A stretch of DNA of 64,000 nucleotides from Streptomyces sp. LaPpAH-108 (GCF_000373625.1 NZ_KB891995.1:186001-250000), one strand, 5' to 3'; positions 25,020 through 34,957 are shown, numbered from the stretch's first letter. A program made the numbers and translations. The notes: a model not told the origin generated them from the sequence alone.

Positions 25020-26486
25020 TCAGTTCTGTCCGGCCCACCACTCCTTGAGGGACGCCACCGCCGCCTCGTGCTCCATCGGACCGTTCTCCAGCCGCAGCTC
25101 CAACAGGAACTTGTACGCCTGGCCGATGACGGGGCCCGGTCCGACGCCCAGGATCTCCATGATCTGGTTGCCGTCGAGGTCCGGGCGGATCGCGTCCAGC
25201 TCCTCCTGCTCCTGGAGCTGGGCGATGCGCTCCTCCAGGCCGTCGTAGGCCCGGGACAGCGCGGCGGCCCTGCGCTTGTTCCGCGTGGTGCAGTCGGAGC
25301 GGGTCAGCTTGTGCAGGCGTTCCAGCAGCGGGCCCGCGTCACGGACGTAGCGGCGCACGGCCGAGTCCGTCCATTCGCCGGTGCCGTAGCCATGGAAGCG
25401 CAGGTGCAGCTCGACGAGCTGGGAGACGTCCTTGATCAGCTCGTTCGAGTACTTCAGGGCCGTCATGCGCTTCTTGGTCATCTTCGCGCCGACCACCTCG
25501 TGGTGGTGGAAGGAGACCCGGCCGTCCTTCTCGAAGCGGCGCGTGCGCGGCTTGCCGATGTCGTGCAGCAGGGCGGCCAGCCGCAGCGTGAGGTCGGGGC
25601 CGTTCTCCTCCAGCGCGATCGCCTGCTCCAGCACGATCAGCGTGTGGTCGTAGACGTCCTTGTGGCGGTGGTGCTCGTCACGCTCCAGGCGCAGCGCCGG
25701 AAGCTCGGGCAGGACGTACTCGGCGAGGCCCGTGTCGACCAGGAGGGTCAGGCCCTTGCGCGGGTGGGCCGAGAGGATCAGCTTGTTCAGCTCGTCCCGG
25801 ACCCGCTCGGCCGAGACGATCTCGATGCGTCCGGCCATCTCCGTCATCGCGGTGATCACACCGGGGTCCACCTCGAAGTCCAGCTGCGCGGCGAACCTGG
25901 CCGCCCGCATCATGCGCAGCGGGTCGTCCGAGAACGACTCCTCGGGCATGCCGGGGGTACGCAGCACGCGGGCCGCGAGGTCCTCCAGGCCGCCGTGCGG
26001 GTCGATGAACTCCTTCTCCGGCAGCGCGACGGCCATCGCGTTCACCGTGAAGTCGCGGCGGACGAGGTCCTCCTCGATGGAGTCGCCGTACGACACCTCG
26101 GGCTTGCGCGAGGTGCGGTCGTACGCCTCCGACCGGTAGGTGGTGATCTCGATCTGGAAGCGCCGGTCGGTGTCGCCGACCCGGGCGTCCTTCTGCGCGC
26201 CGACCGTGCCGAACGCGATCCCGACCTCCCATACGGCGTCCGCCCAGGGCCGGACGATCCGCAGGACGTCCTCGGGGCGCGCGTCGGTGGTGAAGTCCAG
26301 GTCGTTCCCGAGCCGGCCGAGCAGCGCGTCACGGACCGAGCCGCCCACCAGGGCGAGCGAGTACCCGGCCTCCTTGAAACGGCGGGCCAGGTCGTCGGCG
26401 ACGGGAGCCACCCGCAGCAGCTCGCTCACCGCGCGCTGCTGCACCTGGCTCAGGGCAGCGGGAGTGTCTTCGTTGGGGTTCGGCAC
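25020..26486 (-). CDS. cca: CCA tRNA nucleotidyltransferase / poly(A)-polymerase-like
   Basis: A 488-aa class II enzyme adding CCA to tRNA 3' ends; needed if tRNA genes lack encoded CCA, as the tRNA-Ile in this window does. L-V-G-G-S-V-R-D-A-L-L-G-R and the catalytic D-L-D-F-T-T-D-A lie in the head domain, and an HD-type module (L-L-H-D-I-G-K-P, H-H-H-E-V-V-G) follows about residue 260. GTG 26486 is the start. It is transcribed toward the MFS gene and is divergent from the DUF6049 gene. Confidence 0.95.
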   Translation of the reverse strand: MPNPNEDTPAALSQVQQRAVSELLRVAPVADDLARRFKEAGYSLALVGGSVRDALLGRLGNDLDFTTDARPEDVLRIVRPWADAVWEVGIAFGTVGAQKDARVGDTDRRFQIEITTYRSEAYDRTSRKPEVSYGDSIEEDLVRRDFTVNAMAVALPEKEFIDPHGGLEDLAARVLRTPGMPEESFSDDPLRMMRAARFAAQLDFEVDPGVITAMTEMAGRIEIVSAERVRDELNKLILSAHPRKGLTLLVDTGLAEYVLPELPALRLERDEHHRHKDVYDHTLIVLEQAIALEENGPDLTLRLAALLHDIGKPRTRRFEKDGRVSFHHHEVVGAKMTKKRMTALKYSNELIKDVSQLVELHLRFHGYGTGEWTDSAVRRYVRDAGPLLERLHKLTRSDCTTRNKRRAAALSRAYDGLEERIAQLQEQEELDAIRPDLDGNQIMEILGVGPGPVIGQAYKFLLELRLENGPMEHEAAVASLKEWWAGQN

Positions 26487-26738
26487 AACAGAAAAGGGTA
26501 CGTGGCCCGGCCGACCGGCCGCGCCTCCTTAACCGGCGCCGACGCCGTCCGGCATACCCGCACAAGGAGCGGTTCTTGCGGCGTACGCCACTGCTGCCCT
26601 CGATAGTGGATATAGGGGACAGGCCGTCGCCGTACCCGATCTTGGGGAGCGGTCCGCGGCACTTCCCCTCAGCGGGCATCGTTACCATGCGGGGACGCAC
26701 ATTCCGACGACCACTGACGACGAGAGACGGGTTAGCGC

Positions 26739-29105
26739 GTGGCCGAGGCGGCAGACTTCCAGGGGACCAGTGCCTCACCTGCCCGCCGGTGGCTCCGGCG
26801 CACCGGGGCACTGCTCGTCGGCGCGCCGCTGGTGGCCGGGCTGCTCCAGCTCTCCGCCGCGTCGCCCGCGCAGGCCGCGCCGTCGGACTCGGTCTCCGTC
26901 GCACTGGACTCGCTCAGCCCCAGCGCGCCGACGGACGGCGACACGGTGACCGTGTCCGGCACCGTCACCAACAACGGCAAGCAGACCGTGACCGGCGCCC
27001 ATGTCGGCGTGCGGGTGGGTCCGCTGCTGAACACGCGCTCGGCGGTCGACGCGATCGCCCGGAATCCGCACTCCCTGCAGGGCGGCACCGGGACCGAGGT
27101 CGGCGGCAAGTACACGGAGAAGTTCCCCAAGCTCATCCCGGGGATCGCCGAGCACTTCAGCATCTCCGTCCCGGTGGACAAGCTCGACCTCGGGGGCGAC
27201 GGCGTCTACACGTTCGGGGTGGCCGTGTCCGGCCAGACCCCGGCACGCCCCTGGGACCAGGTGCTCGGCGTCGAGCGGACCTTCCTGCCCTGGCAGCCGT
27301 CGGAAGCCGAGACCACGACCAGGACCACGTTCCTGTGGCCGCTGATCTCCTCCGTCCGCATGACCGCGCGGACCGGTGCGGGCGAGTCGCAGACGCCGGT
27401 CTTCCGCGAAGACGAGCTGGCCAAGGAGATCGCGCCGGGCGGCCGTCTCGCGCAGATGGTGGAGCTGGGCAAGGACCTCGACATCACCTGGGTGATCGAC
27501 CCCGACCTGCTGGCCTCCGTGGAGGCCATGGCGAAGGGCTACCGGATCGACGCGCCCGGGGACACGACCGCACCCGGTCCCCGCGAGCACCGGGAGATCG
27601 CCCGGCAGTGGCTGGCCGACCTCCAGAAGGCCGTCACCGGCGAGGAGGTCGTCGCGCTGCCCTTCGGCGACCCGGACCTGGCCTCGCTCGCCCACACCGG
27701 CACCAGCGTCACCGGCTCGCTCAGCCACCTCAAGGACGCGACCGACGTCGCCGCGACGACGGTGAAGACCGTGCTCCATGTCACGCCGAGCACCGACTTC
27801 GCCTGGCCCGTCGAGGGCGCCGTGGACCCGTCGATCATGAAGGTCGCCACCTCCGCGGGCGCGGACCGGGTGATCGCCCGCAGCGACAGCCTCCGGGAGA
27901 GCTCGGGCCTGTCCTACACGCCGTCGGCCGCCCGGCCGGTCGGCGGCGGCACCACGGCGGTGGTGGCCGACGCCCGGCTGTCCACCGTCTTCGAGGGCGA
28001 TCTGACCCGGGCGGACACCTCCACGCTCGCCGTGCAGGAGTTCCTGGCCCAGAGCCTCGAGGTGAACGCGCAGACGGACAAGCAGCGCAGCATCGTGATC
28101 GCTCCGCAGCGGATGCCGACCGCGAGCCAGGCCCAGGCCATGGCCACGGCGCTGACGGCGCTCCAGAGCGGCACCTGGTCCGAGGCACAGGGACTGAGCG
28201 CGGCGGCCAAGGCCAAGCCCGACCCGAACGCCACCACGCGCATCCCGTCCACCTCCGCCTACCCCTCCTCGCTGCGCAAGCAGGAGCTGCCGAAGTCGGC
28301 CTTCGAGCAGATCGCGCGCACGCAGGACAAGCTGGACAACTTCCAGGTGATCCTCACGGACCAGTCCCGGGTGGTCACGCCGTTCGGGCGGGCCATAAAC
28401 CGCGGGATGTCCACGTCGTGGCGGGGCCACCGCGCCGACGGGGACGACTTCCGGGGCGGTGTGGAGGGCTGGCTCGACGACCTCGCGGAGCAGGTCAAGC
28501 TGATCGACAAGTCGGAGACCAAGCTCTCCGGGCGCAGCGCGACCATCCCGGTCACCGTGCAGAACAACCTCGTGCAGCCCGTCGGCCACCTGTATCTGCG
28601 GCTCACCTCGACCATGCCGACCCGTCTGAAGATCGGCGGCAAGGCGTACTACGAGCAGCCCGTCGACGTCTCCGGCGGCCACAGCCAGTCCGTCAAGTTC
28701 ACCACCTCCGCCAACGCCAACGGCCGCGTCGGCGTGCTCGCGCAGCTCTACACCGAGGACGGCCAGGAGTACGGCGACCCCGTCACCTTCGACGTGAAGG
28801 TCACCGAGGTCACGCCCACCGTGATGCTCGTCATCGGCGGCGGCGTGCTCCTGCTGGTGCTGGCCGGGTTCCGGATGTACACCCAGCGCAAGCGCGCGGC
28901 GGCCCGCCGCGCCGAGCAGGAGGCCGCGGCCGAGGAGAGCACCGACGGCGAGCCGGAGCAGCCCGGCACCCCCGAGGACCGGCCCACGGCGGAGTCCGAT
29001 TCCCCCTCCGAGGCGGACACGCCGGACCAGCCGAGTGACCCTGCACCGGACACCGCACCGGAAAGCGCCGACCCGTCCGGCACGGGTGAGAGAGTGGACC
29101 GTTGA
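26739..29105 (+). CDS. DUF6049 secreted/membrane-anchored protein
   Basis: A 788-aa envelope protein. It has an N-terminal signal-like segment (TGALLVGAPLVAGLLQLSAA with A-Q-A-A cleavage), a large extracellular region with an N-terminal beta-domain, a single C-terminal membrane span (about 697-717: VMLVIGGGVLLLVLAGF) and an acidic cytoplasmic tail. It occupies the same place, upstream of murJ, as the counterpart in mycobacteria (Rv3909), so a role in wall assembly is likely but the activity is unknown. GTG 26739 has only a weak ribosome-binding site. Confidence 0.85.
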   Translation: MAEAADFQGTSASPARRWLRRTGALLVGAPLVAGLLQLSAASPAQAAPSDSVSVALDSLSPSAPTDGDTVTVSGTVTNNGKQTVTGAHVGVRVGPLLNTRSAVDAIARNPHSLQGGTGTEVGGKYTEKFPKLIPGIAEHFSISVPVDKLDLGGDGVYTFGVAVSGQTPARPWDQVLGVERTFLPWQPSEAETTTRTTFLWPLISSVRMTARTGAGESQTPVFREDELAKEIAPGGRLAQMVELGKDLDITWVIDPDLLASVEAMAKGYRIDAPGDTTAPGPREHREIARQWLADLQKAVTGEEVVALPFGDPDLASLAHTGTSVTGSLSHLKDATDVAATTVKTVLHVTPSTDFAWPVEGAVDPSIMKVATSAGADRVIARSDSLRESSGLSYTPSAARPVGGGTTAVVADARLSTVFEGDLTRADTSTLAVQEFLAQSLEVNAQTDKQRSIVIAPQRMPTASQAQAMATALTALQSGTWSEAQGLSAAAKAKPDPNATTRIPSTSAYPSSLRKQELPKSAFEQIARTQDKLDNFQVILTDQSRVVTPFGRAINRGMSTSWRGHRADGDDFRGGVEGWLDDLAEQVKLIDKSETKLSGRSATIPVTVQNNLVQPVGHLYLRLTSTMPTRLKIGGKAYYEQPVDVSGGHSQSVKFTTSANANGRVGVLAQLYTEDGQEYGDPVTFDVKVTEVTPTVMLVIGGGVLLLVLAGFRMYTQRKRAAARRAEQEAAAEESTDGEPEQPGTPEDRPTAESDSPSEADTPDQPSDPAPDTAPESADPSGTGERVDR

Positions 29106-29151
29106 GCGATGTCGTGGCCGGTGTGGCCCGGGACGATGAGGTGGGGTAACC

Positions 29152-31410
29152 ATGAACGCGCCGTACGACGGTGACCGTGGCCAGGGCGCCGCCGGCTCGG
29201 GCCACCCCGAGACCTCGCCCGAGCCGGGCCAGGTGCCGCCGCAGCCCGCGGCGGACATGTACCTCCAGGACGCCTACGACCAGGCCCCCTACCGGGAGCG
29301 CGAGCTGTCCGCCCAGGACCCGGTCGCCGAGGCGCTCTACGACCGCGCCGCGCACCCGCCGCCCCCGCCGGGCAGCCACGAGCGGCAGCAGCCGCTGTAC
29401 GCCCAGCCCTCGCAGTCGCCGTACGCGCCCGACCCCCGTGTCTGGGCCAACACCCCGGCGCCCGAGCCGGACGGCGACGCCACCCAGCATCTGCCGTACG
29501 GCGACAACCCGCGCACGACCCAGTTCGTGGGGGTGGACGACCTGGTCTCGCACTCGGGCGAGGAGTACCACGAGCCGGACGCCTTCGCACATCTGCTGAA
29601 GGACCAGCAGCACGGCGGCGCGGCCACGGGCGCACGGACCGCCTCCGGGCCGTCGACGCCGGGCCAGGCCGGTCCGGGCGCCCCGCAGCCTCCCGTACCC
29701 GGGAACCGCACGCAGCCGCCCGCCCCGGTGCCCGGGCCCTCGGGGCCCGCCGAGACTCCCGCGGCCCCCGCCCCGGCCCCGGCCAAGAAGGGCGGCCTGC
29801 TCAGCTCCAGCGCCGTCATGGCGGCCGGCACGATGGTCTCCCGCCTCACCGGCTTCGTCCGCTCCGCGCTGATCGTCTCCGCGCTGGGTCTGGGCTTCCT
29901 CGGCGACTCCTTCCAGGTCGCCTACCAGCTGCCCACGATGATCTACATCCTCACCGTCGGCGGCGGCCTGAACTCCGTCTTCGTGCCCCAGCTGGTGCGG
30001 GCCATGAAGGAGGACGAGGACGGCGGCGAGGCCTTCGCCAACCGGCTGCTGACCCTCGTGATGGTGGCACTCGCCGTGCTCACAGGCGCCGCGCTGTTCG
30101 CCGCCCCGCTCCTGGTGCGCCTGCTGTCGGACTCGGTCGCGACCAACCCGGCGGCCAACGACGTGGCGGTCACCTTCACCCGCTACTTCCTGCCCTCGAT
30201 CTTCTTCATGGGCATCCACGTGGTGATGGGTCAGATCCTCAACGCGCGCGGAAAGTTCGGCGCGATGATGTGGACCCCGGTGCTGAACAACATCGTCATC
30301 ATCGTGACGCTCGGCACGTTCATCTGGGTCTACGGCACCTCGGCCAACTCCCACATGACCGTCTCCAACATCCCGCCGGAGGGCCAGCGGCTGCTCGGCA
30401 TCGGTGTGCTGCTCGGTCTCGTGGTGCAGGCGCTGGCGATGATCCCCTACCTGCGGGAGACGGGCTTCCGTATCCGCCCGCGCTTCGACTGGAAGGGCCA
30501 CGGCCTGGGCAAGGCCGCGATGCTCGCCAAGTGGACGGTCCTCTTCGTGCTCGCCAACCAGGCGGGCGCGATGATCGTCACGCAGCTCTCCACGGCCGCG
30601 GGCGAGGACTCGGACGCCAAGGGCACCGGCTTCGCCGCCTACGCCAACGCGCAGCTGATCTGGGGCCTGCCGCAGGCCATCATCACGGTGTCCCTGATGG
30701 CCGCGCTGCTGCCGCGCCTCTCGCGCTCGGCCGTCGAGGGCGACGCCGGCGCGGTCCGCGACGACATCTCGCAGGGCCTGCGGACGACGGCCGTGGCCAT
30801 CGTGCCCATCGCCTTCGGCTTCCTGGCGCTCGGCATCCCGATGTGCACGCTGATCTTCGGCTCCTCGGGCACCGGCGCGGCCACCAACATGGGCTACATG
30901 CTGATGGCCTTCGGCCTCGGCCTGATCCCGTACTCGGTGCAGTACGTGGTCCTGCGCGCCTTCTACGCGTACGAGGACACCCGTACGCCCTTCTACAACA
31001 CCGTCATCGTCGCGGTGGTCAACGCGGGCGCCTCGGCCCTCTGCTTCGTCCTGCTGCCGTCCCGCTGGGCGGTCGCGGGCATGGCCGCCGCGTACGGCCT
31101 CGCCTACGCCATCGGTGTCGGTGTCGCCTGGCGGCGGCTGCGCAAGCGCCTGGGCGGCGATCTGGACGGCTCCCGGGTGCTGCGGACCTACGCGCGGCTC
31201 GGCATCGCCTCGGTGCCGGCGGCCCTCCTCAGCGGTGCGGCCTGCTACGGCATCGGGCACACTCTGGGCCAGGGCGTGTTCGGTTCCTTCGTGGCGCTCG
31301 TGGTGGGTGGTGCGGTATTGCTTGGGATCTTCTTCGTCGCCGCGAGGAGGATGCGGATCGAGGAACTCAACTCGCTCGTGGGGATGGTCCGCGGGCGTCT
31401 GGGACGCTGA
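29152..31410 (+). CDS. murJ: Lipid II flippase MurJ with long N-terminal extension
   Basis: A 752-aa protein. The first ~220 residues are disordered, proline- and glutamine-rich; then come 14 or so membrane spans of the MviN/MurJ fold, including VMAAGTMVSRLTGFVRSALI and P-T-M-I-Y-I-L-T-V-G-G-G-L-N-S-V-F-V-P. It moves lipid II across the membrane. ATG 29152 follows GGTGGGGT; it lies 46 bp after the DUF6049 gene. The next gene is a pseudokinase, an order that in mycobacteria is fused into one polypeptide. Confidence 0.95.
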   Translation: MNAPYDGDRGQGAAGSGHPETSPEPGQVPPQPAADMYLQDAYDQAPYRERELSAQDPVAEALYDRAAHPPPPPGSHERQQPLYAQPSQSPYAPDPRVWANTPAPEPDGDATQHLPYGDNPRTTQFVGVDDLVSHSGEEYHEPDAFAHLLKDQQHGGAATGARTASGPSTPGQAGPGAPQPPVPGNRTQPPAPVPGPSGPAETPAAPAPAPAKKGGLLSSSAVMAAGTMVSRLTGFVRSALIVSALGLGFLGDSFQVAYQLPTMIYILTVGGGLNSVFVPQLVRAMKEDEDGGEAFANRLLTLVMVALAVLTGAALFAAPLLVRLLSDSVATNPAANDVAVTFTRYFLPSIFFMGIHVVMGQILNARGKFGAMMWTPVLNNIVIIVTLGTFIWVYGTSANSHMTVSNIPPEGQRLLGIGVLLGLVVQALAMIPYLRETGFRIRPRFDWKGHGLGKAAMLAKWTVLFVLANQAGAMIVTQLSTAAGEDSDAKGTGFAAYANAQLIWGLPQAIITVSLMAALLPRLSRSAVEGDAGAVRDDISQGLRTTAVAIVPIAFGFLALGIPMCTLIFGSSGTGAATNMGYMLMAFGLGLIPYSVQYVVLRAFYAYEDTRTPFYNTVIVAVVNAGASALCFVLLPSRWAVAGMAAAYGLAYAIGVGVAWRRLRKRLGGDLDGSRVLRTYARLGIASVPAALLSGAACYGIGHTLGQGVFGSFVALVVGGAVLLGIFFVAARRMRIEELNSLVGMVRGRLGR

Positions 31411-31527
31411 GGCGGGGTAGGCGCACAACCATCGTCCGCCGCCGCGTGTCGTGCATAGCGGCGGACTGTGGGCACAATTGGTTTCGGCGTCGGACAGCGT
31501 GCAACGGATGGGGAGGCAGGGACGACG

Positions 31528-33249
31528 GTGGCGGAACGGAGCACAGCTGCCGTCGACGTGGCAGACAACAGCGGCGAGCAGCCGCTGACCGCGAAGGCGG
31601 GCCAGTCCACGTCCGACGGGGCGGCCAAGAACCCGGAGCTGGACACGGACAGCGACGAGGCACAGGGGACCAGCGGAACGGAGGCCACCGGAACGGAGTC
31701 CGCACCCCCGGAACTGCACAGCGGTCACAAACTCGCCAGACGCTACCGTCTCGAGGAGTGCGTCACCCGTCTGGACGGATTCAGCAGCTGGCGTGCGGTC
31801 GACGAGAAACTTCGTCGCGCCGTCGGCGTGCACATCCTCCCGGCCGGGCACCCTCGCGCCCGTGCCGTCCTGGCCGCCGCGCGGGCGGCGGCACTGCTGG
31901 GCGATCCCCGGTTCGTCCAGGTCCTCGACGCGGTCGAGGAGAACGACCTCGTCTACGTCGTGCACGAGTGGCTGCCCGACGCCACCGAACTGACCGCGCT
32001 GCTCGCCACGGGACCGCTGGAGCCGCACGACGCCTACCAGATGGTCAGTCAGATCGCGTCCGCCATGGCCGCCGCGCACCGTGACGGCCTCGCCCATCTG
32101 CGGCTGAACCCCAACGCCGTGCTGCGCACCTCCACCGGGCAGTGGCGCATCCGCGGGCTGGCCGTGAACGCCGCGCTGCGCGGCATCACCTCCGACACCC
32201 CGCAGCGCACGGACACCGAGGCGATCGGCGCCCTGCTGTACGCGGCGCTGACGCAGCGCTGGCCGTACGAGAGCGACGCCTACGGCCTCACCGGGCTGCC
32301 CAAGGCCGTGGGCCTCGTCGCACCCGACCAGGTGCGTGCGGGAGTCCACCGGGGGCTGTCCGAGCTGGCGATGCGCGCGCTCGTCAACGACGGGGCCACC
32401 GCCTCCCGGCACGAGTCCGCGTGCACCACGCCGGAGGAACTGGTCAAGGCGATCGGCGAGATGCCCCGCATCCGCCCGCCGGAGCCCGCTTTCACGGCCC
32501 CGCCGGAGTATCAGCGCACCACGTACCAGCAGGGCACGTACGGGCGTCCTGCGGCCGGTCCCGGCGTCACCCAGCCGATCGCGCCGCCGCCCCCTCCGCT
32601 GCAGAGCCGTACCGGCAAGGCACTGAAGTGGGCGGTCTCCGCCCTCCTCATCGCCGCGCTCGGTCTCGGCAGCTGGCAGCTGGCGGACGCGTTGATGGGC
32701 CAGGGTGACAAGCCGAAGGACACCAACAACACCCAGACGCAGGACAGCGGCGACAAGAACGCGGCCAAGGCGGTGCCGAAGCCGATAAAGATCCAGGGAG
32801 CGCAGGAGTTCGTCGCCAAGGGCGACGCCCAGCACCCCGGTGACGTCAGCAAGACCTACGACGGCGACACGTCGACGTTCTGGCGGACCAAGTCCTTCAA
32901 CGAAGGTCCCACGATCGCTCCCTACAAGCCCGGCGTCGGCATCATGTACGACCTCGGGTCGGACCAGAAGCTCGACGCGGCCAGCGTCGGGCTCCGCTAC
33001 GGCGGCGACCACACCACGGTCGAGCTGTACGCGGCCGACTCCATGACCCCGCCGTCGCTGGACTCGATGAAGCGGATCGGCGACGTCACCACCTCGGGCA
33101 CGACCGCCACGGTCAAGCCCGGCAAGTCGGTGAAGACGCGTTACGTCCTCGTGTGGCTGACCGCCGTGCCGATGTCCGGCTACGACGCGGCCTCGTACTC
33201 GAACGCGGGCTACAAGCAGGCCATCACCGAAGTCCGTTTCACGGGCTGA
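31528..33249 (+). CDS. MurJ-linked pseudokinase with extracellular discoidin-like domain
   Basis: A 573-aa protein from GTG 31528, which follows GGGGAGGCAGGG; a GTG-like codon 20 residues upstream is possible but lacks this. Residues ~50-300 form a kinase fold without catalytic residues: no Val-Ala-x-Lys lysine (V-G-V-H-I-L instead) and H-R-D-G-L-A-H-L-R-L-N in place of HRDxKPEN. A membrane span (about 367-389) and an extracellular C-terminal domain (TYDGDTSTFWRTKSF...) like F5/8 discoidin modules follow. In mycobacteria the fused pseudokinase of MviN is a docking site for phosphopeptide-binding regulators of wall synthesis; the same role is inferred here. Confidence 0.85.
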   Translation: MAERSTAAVDVADNSGEQPLTAKAGQSTSDGAAKNPELDTDSDEAQGTSGTEATGTESAPPELHSGHKLARRYRLEECVTRLDGFSSWRAVDEKLRRAVGVHILPAGHPRARAVLAAARAAALLGDPRFVQVLDAVEENDLVYVVHEWLPDATELTALLATGPLEPHDAYQMVSQIASAMAAAHRDGLAHLRLNPNAVLRTSTGQWRIRGLAVNAALRGITSDTPQRTDTEAIGALLYAALTQRWPYESDAYGLTGLPKAVGLVAPDQVRAGVHRGLSELAMRALVNDGATASRHESACTTPEELVKAIGEMPRIRPPEPAFTAPPEYQRTTYQQGTYGRPAAGPGVTQPIAPPPPPLQSRTGKALKWAVSALLIAALGLGSWQLADALMGQGDKPKDTNNTQTQDSGDKNAAKAVPKPIKIQGAQEFVAKGDAQHPGDVSKTYDGDTSTFWRTKSFNEGPTIAPYKPGVGIMYDLGSDQKLDAASVGLRYGGDHTTVELYAADSMTPPSLDSMKRIGDVTTSGTTATVKPGKSVKTRYVLVWLTAVPMSGYDAASYSNAGYKQAITEVRFTG

Positions 33250-33275
33250 CGTCTCGTCCGAGCCGGAGGGGGCAG

Positions 33276-34001
33276 ATGGCGCAGGGCGCCGGATACGAGG
33301 AAGTGGGCGACCAGGACCTGATCGCCCGGCACGTGGACGGCGACCCCGATGCCTTCGGTGAACTCGTCCGGAGGCATCGGGACCGGCTCTGGGCCGTCGC
33401 CCTGCGGACGCTGGGGGACCGGGAGGAGGCCGCCGACGCGGTCCAGGACGCCCTGGTCTCGGCCTACCGGGCCGCGCACACCTTCCGGGGGCAGTCGGCC
33501 GTCACGACCTGGCTGCACCGCATCACGGTGAACGCCTGCCTGGACCGCGCCCGCAAGACCGCCTCGCGGAAGACGGCCCCCGTGGACGACACCGAGCGGC
33601 TGGAACAGCTGCTGGAGCCGCACGAGTCCGCCTCTGCCCCGGCCGAGCGGAACGACCTGCACCGGCAGCTCATCCAAGCGCTCGGAACGCTCCCGAAGGA
33701 CCAGCGCGCCGCACTGGTCCTGGTGGACATGCAGGGCTATCCGGTGGCCGAGGCCGCACGCATCCTCGACGTGCCCACCGGGACGGTGAAGAGCCGCTGC
33801 GCCCGGGGCCGCGCCAGACTTCTTCCGCTGCTCACCCATCTGCGTCCCGATGCCCCGGGCGAGGGGAAAGAACCCGCGCCAGGACGGAACCGGGTGCACG
33901 GGGCATCCGTCCCACCTGCGACAGATTCTCCGGGGGACGGCTCACAGGACACAGGACCGAGCGATTCGGCCGTCGTGAAGGGCGGAGGTGGACGGGCATG
34001 A
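33276..34001 (+). CDS. sigM: ECF sigma factor SigM
   Basis: A 241-aa ECF-type sigma factor. Sigma region 2 (FGELVRRHRDRLWAVALRTL, D-A-V-Q-D-A-L-V-S-A-Y-R-A, F-R-G-Q-S-A-V-T-T-W-L-H-R) and region 4 (Q-R-A-A-L-V-L-V-D-M-Q-G-Y; G-T-V-K-S-R-C-A-R-G-R-A-R-L) are clear, with a disordered C-terminal tail. ATG 33276 follows GGAGGGGG. Its stop overlaps the next gene by ATGA, the usual sign of coupling to its anti-sigma factor. Position by murJ and trxBA matches mycobacterial SigM. Confidence 0.93.
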   Translation: MAQGAGYEEVGDQDLIARHVDGDPDAFGELVRRHRDRLWAVALRTLGDREEAADAVQDALVSAYRAAHTFRGQSAVTTWLHRITVNACLDRARKTASRKTAPVDDTERLEQLLEPHESASAPAERNDLHRQLIQALGTLPKDQRAALVLVDMQGYPVAEAARILDVPTGTVKSRCARGRARLLPLLTHLRPDAPGEGKEPAPGRNRVHGASVPPATDSPGDGSQDTGPSDSAVVKGGGGRA

Positions 34002-34873
34002 CGTCCTCGACAGACACGGCCGGGCATCCGGACGTCACCGAGCTCGCCGACCTCACCGAGGGCATCCTGCCGCCGACCCGCAGCACGGACCTCCGTCGGC
34101 ATCTGGAGAGCTGCGAGCTGTGTGCCGATGTCCAGGCGTCCCTGGAGGAGATCCGGGCGCTGCTGGGCAGCGTGCCGGAGCCTTCTCCGATGCCACAGGA
34201 CGTGGCGGACCGTATCGACGCCGCCCTGGCCGTCGAAGCGGGAGGCTCGCAGCATGTTTCACGTGAAACCGAGAAGCTGGTTTCACGTGAAACATCGGTG
34301 CCGGACCGTCCCGCCGGGCGTTCGTCCGCCGCGACCGGCCCCGGCCGCAAGGAGCGTGGCCGCAGCCGCCGCAGGACCGTCGCGCTCGGCGCCGTCCTCA
34401 CCGCCGCCGTGGTGGGAGCCGGTTCGCTGCTTCTTCAGTCACTCGGCAGCGACTCCCCCGACACCACGGCCCGCACCAAGCCCGCTCCGGCCGTCACCAC
34501 GTTCTCCGGGGCCAGTGTGCAGAGCCAGGTGAAAGGTCTCCTCACCACGCAGAAGGGGCTTCAGCGGGGCACCCAGCGGCCTCGCGAGGAGAGCGCGGCG
34601 GTTTCCCCGAGCGGGCCGACCCAGAGCGCGAACACCCTGATCCAGACCGCCGTCCCCGTGCCCTACTGCGTCCGGCAAGCGGTGGACTCACGCAACGATG
34701 TCCTCGCCGCCAAGACGGGTACCTACGCCGGGAAGAAGGCCTATCTGGTCGTGCTCCCCGACACCGCGGACAGCACGCGCGTCCTGGCCTACGTCGTGGA
34801 TGCCTCCTGCATCGTGCACCGGCCCGCCTCCTCCGGCGACGTGCTGCTGAAGCAGTCCCTCGCACGCAACTGA
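33998..34873 (+). CDS. Zinc-type anti-sigma factor of SigM, carrying two parS sites
   Basis: A 291-aa membrane protein. The cytoplasmic N-terminal domain contains H-L-E-S-C-E-L-C (H-x3-C-x2-C, residues 32-39), the zinc-associated anti-sigma (ZAS) signature. A middle linker reads Q-H-V-S-R-E-T-E-K-L-V-S-R-E-T, encoded by two perfect parS sites (34256 and 34280). One membrane span (about 128-147) leads to an extracellular C-terminal domain with two cysteines. It should hold SigM at the membrane until an envelope or redox signal. The ATGA overlap with sigM indicates coupled translation. Confidence 0.9.
   Translation: MTSSTDTAGHPDVTELADLTEGILPPTRSTDLRRHLESCELCADVQASLEEIRALLGSVPEPSPMPQDVADRIDAALAVEAGGSQHVSRETEKLVSRETSVPDRPAGRSSAATGPGRKERGRSRRRTVALGAVLTAAVVGAGSLLLQSLGSDSPDTTARTKPAPAVTTFSGASVQSQVKGLLTTQKGLQRGTQRPREESAAVSPSGPTQSANTLIQTAVPVPYCVRQAVDSRNDVLAAKTGTYAGKKAYLVVLPDTADSTRVLAYVVDASCIVHRPASSGDVLLKQSLARN
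34256..34269. promoter_or_regulatory. parS site inside the anti-sigma gene (1)
   Basis: Perfect GTTTCACGTGAAAC, in frame as V-S-R-E-T. Confidence 0.93.
34280..34293. promoter_or_regulatory. parS site inside the anti-sigma gene (2)
   Basis: Perfect GTTTCACGTGAAAC, 24 bp after the previous copy and again in frame as V-S-R-E-T. Confidence 0.93.
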
Positions 34874-34957
34874 GCCGCGACGGGCGTCATTCGCTCCCCT
34901 GCGGTCATCCGGAGAGTAGCTGCCATCCCGTGCCGCCTCCGTGTGCCCAGACAACGG

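Noticed and set aside
26576..29038. An 820-codon plus-strand frame overlapping the DUF6049 gene
   Set aside because: Arg/Pro/Gly-rich shadow; the DUF6049 frame has signal peptide, domains and a membrane span.
28831..33012. A 1393-codon open frame on the minus strand
   Set aside because: Opposite murJ and the pseudokinase, with low-complexity Arg/Gly/His content and no motifs; caused by third-position GC.
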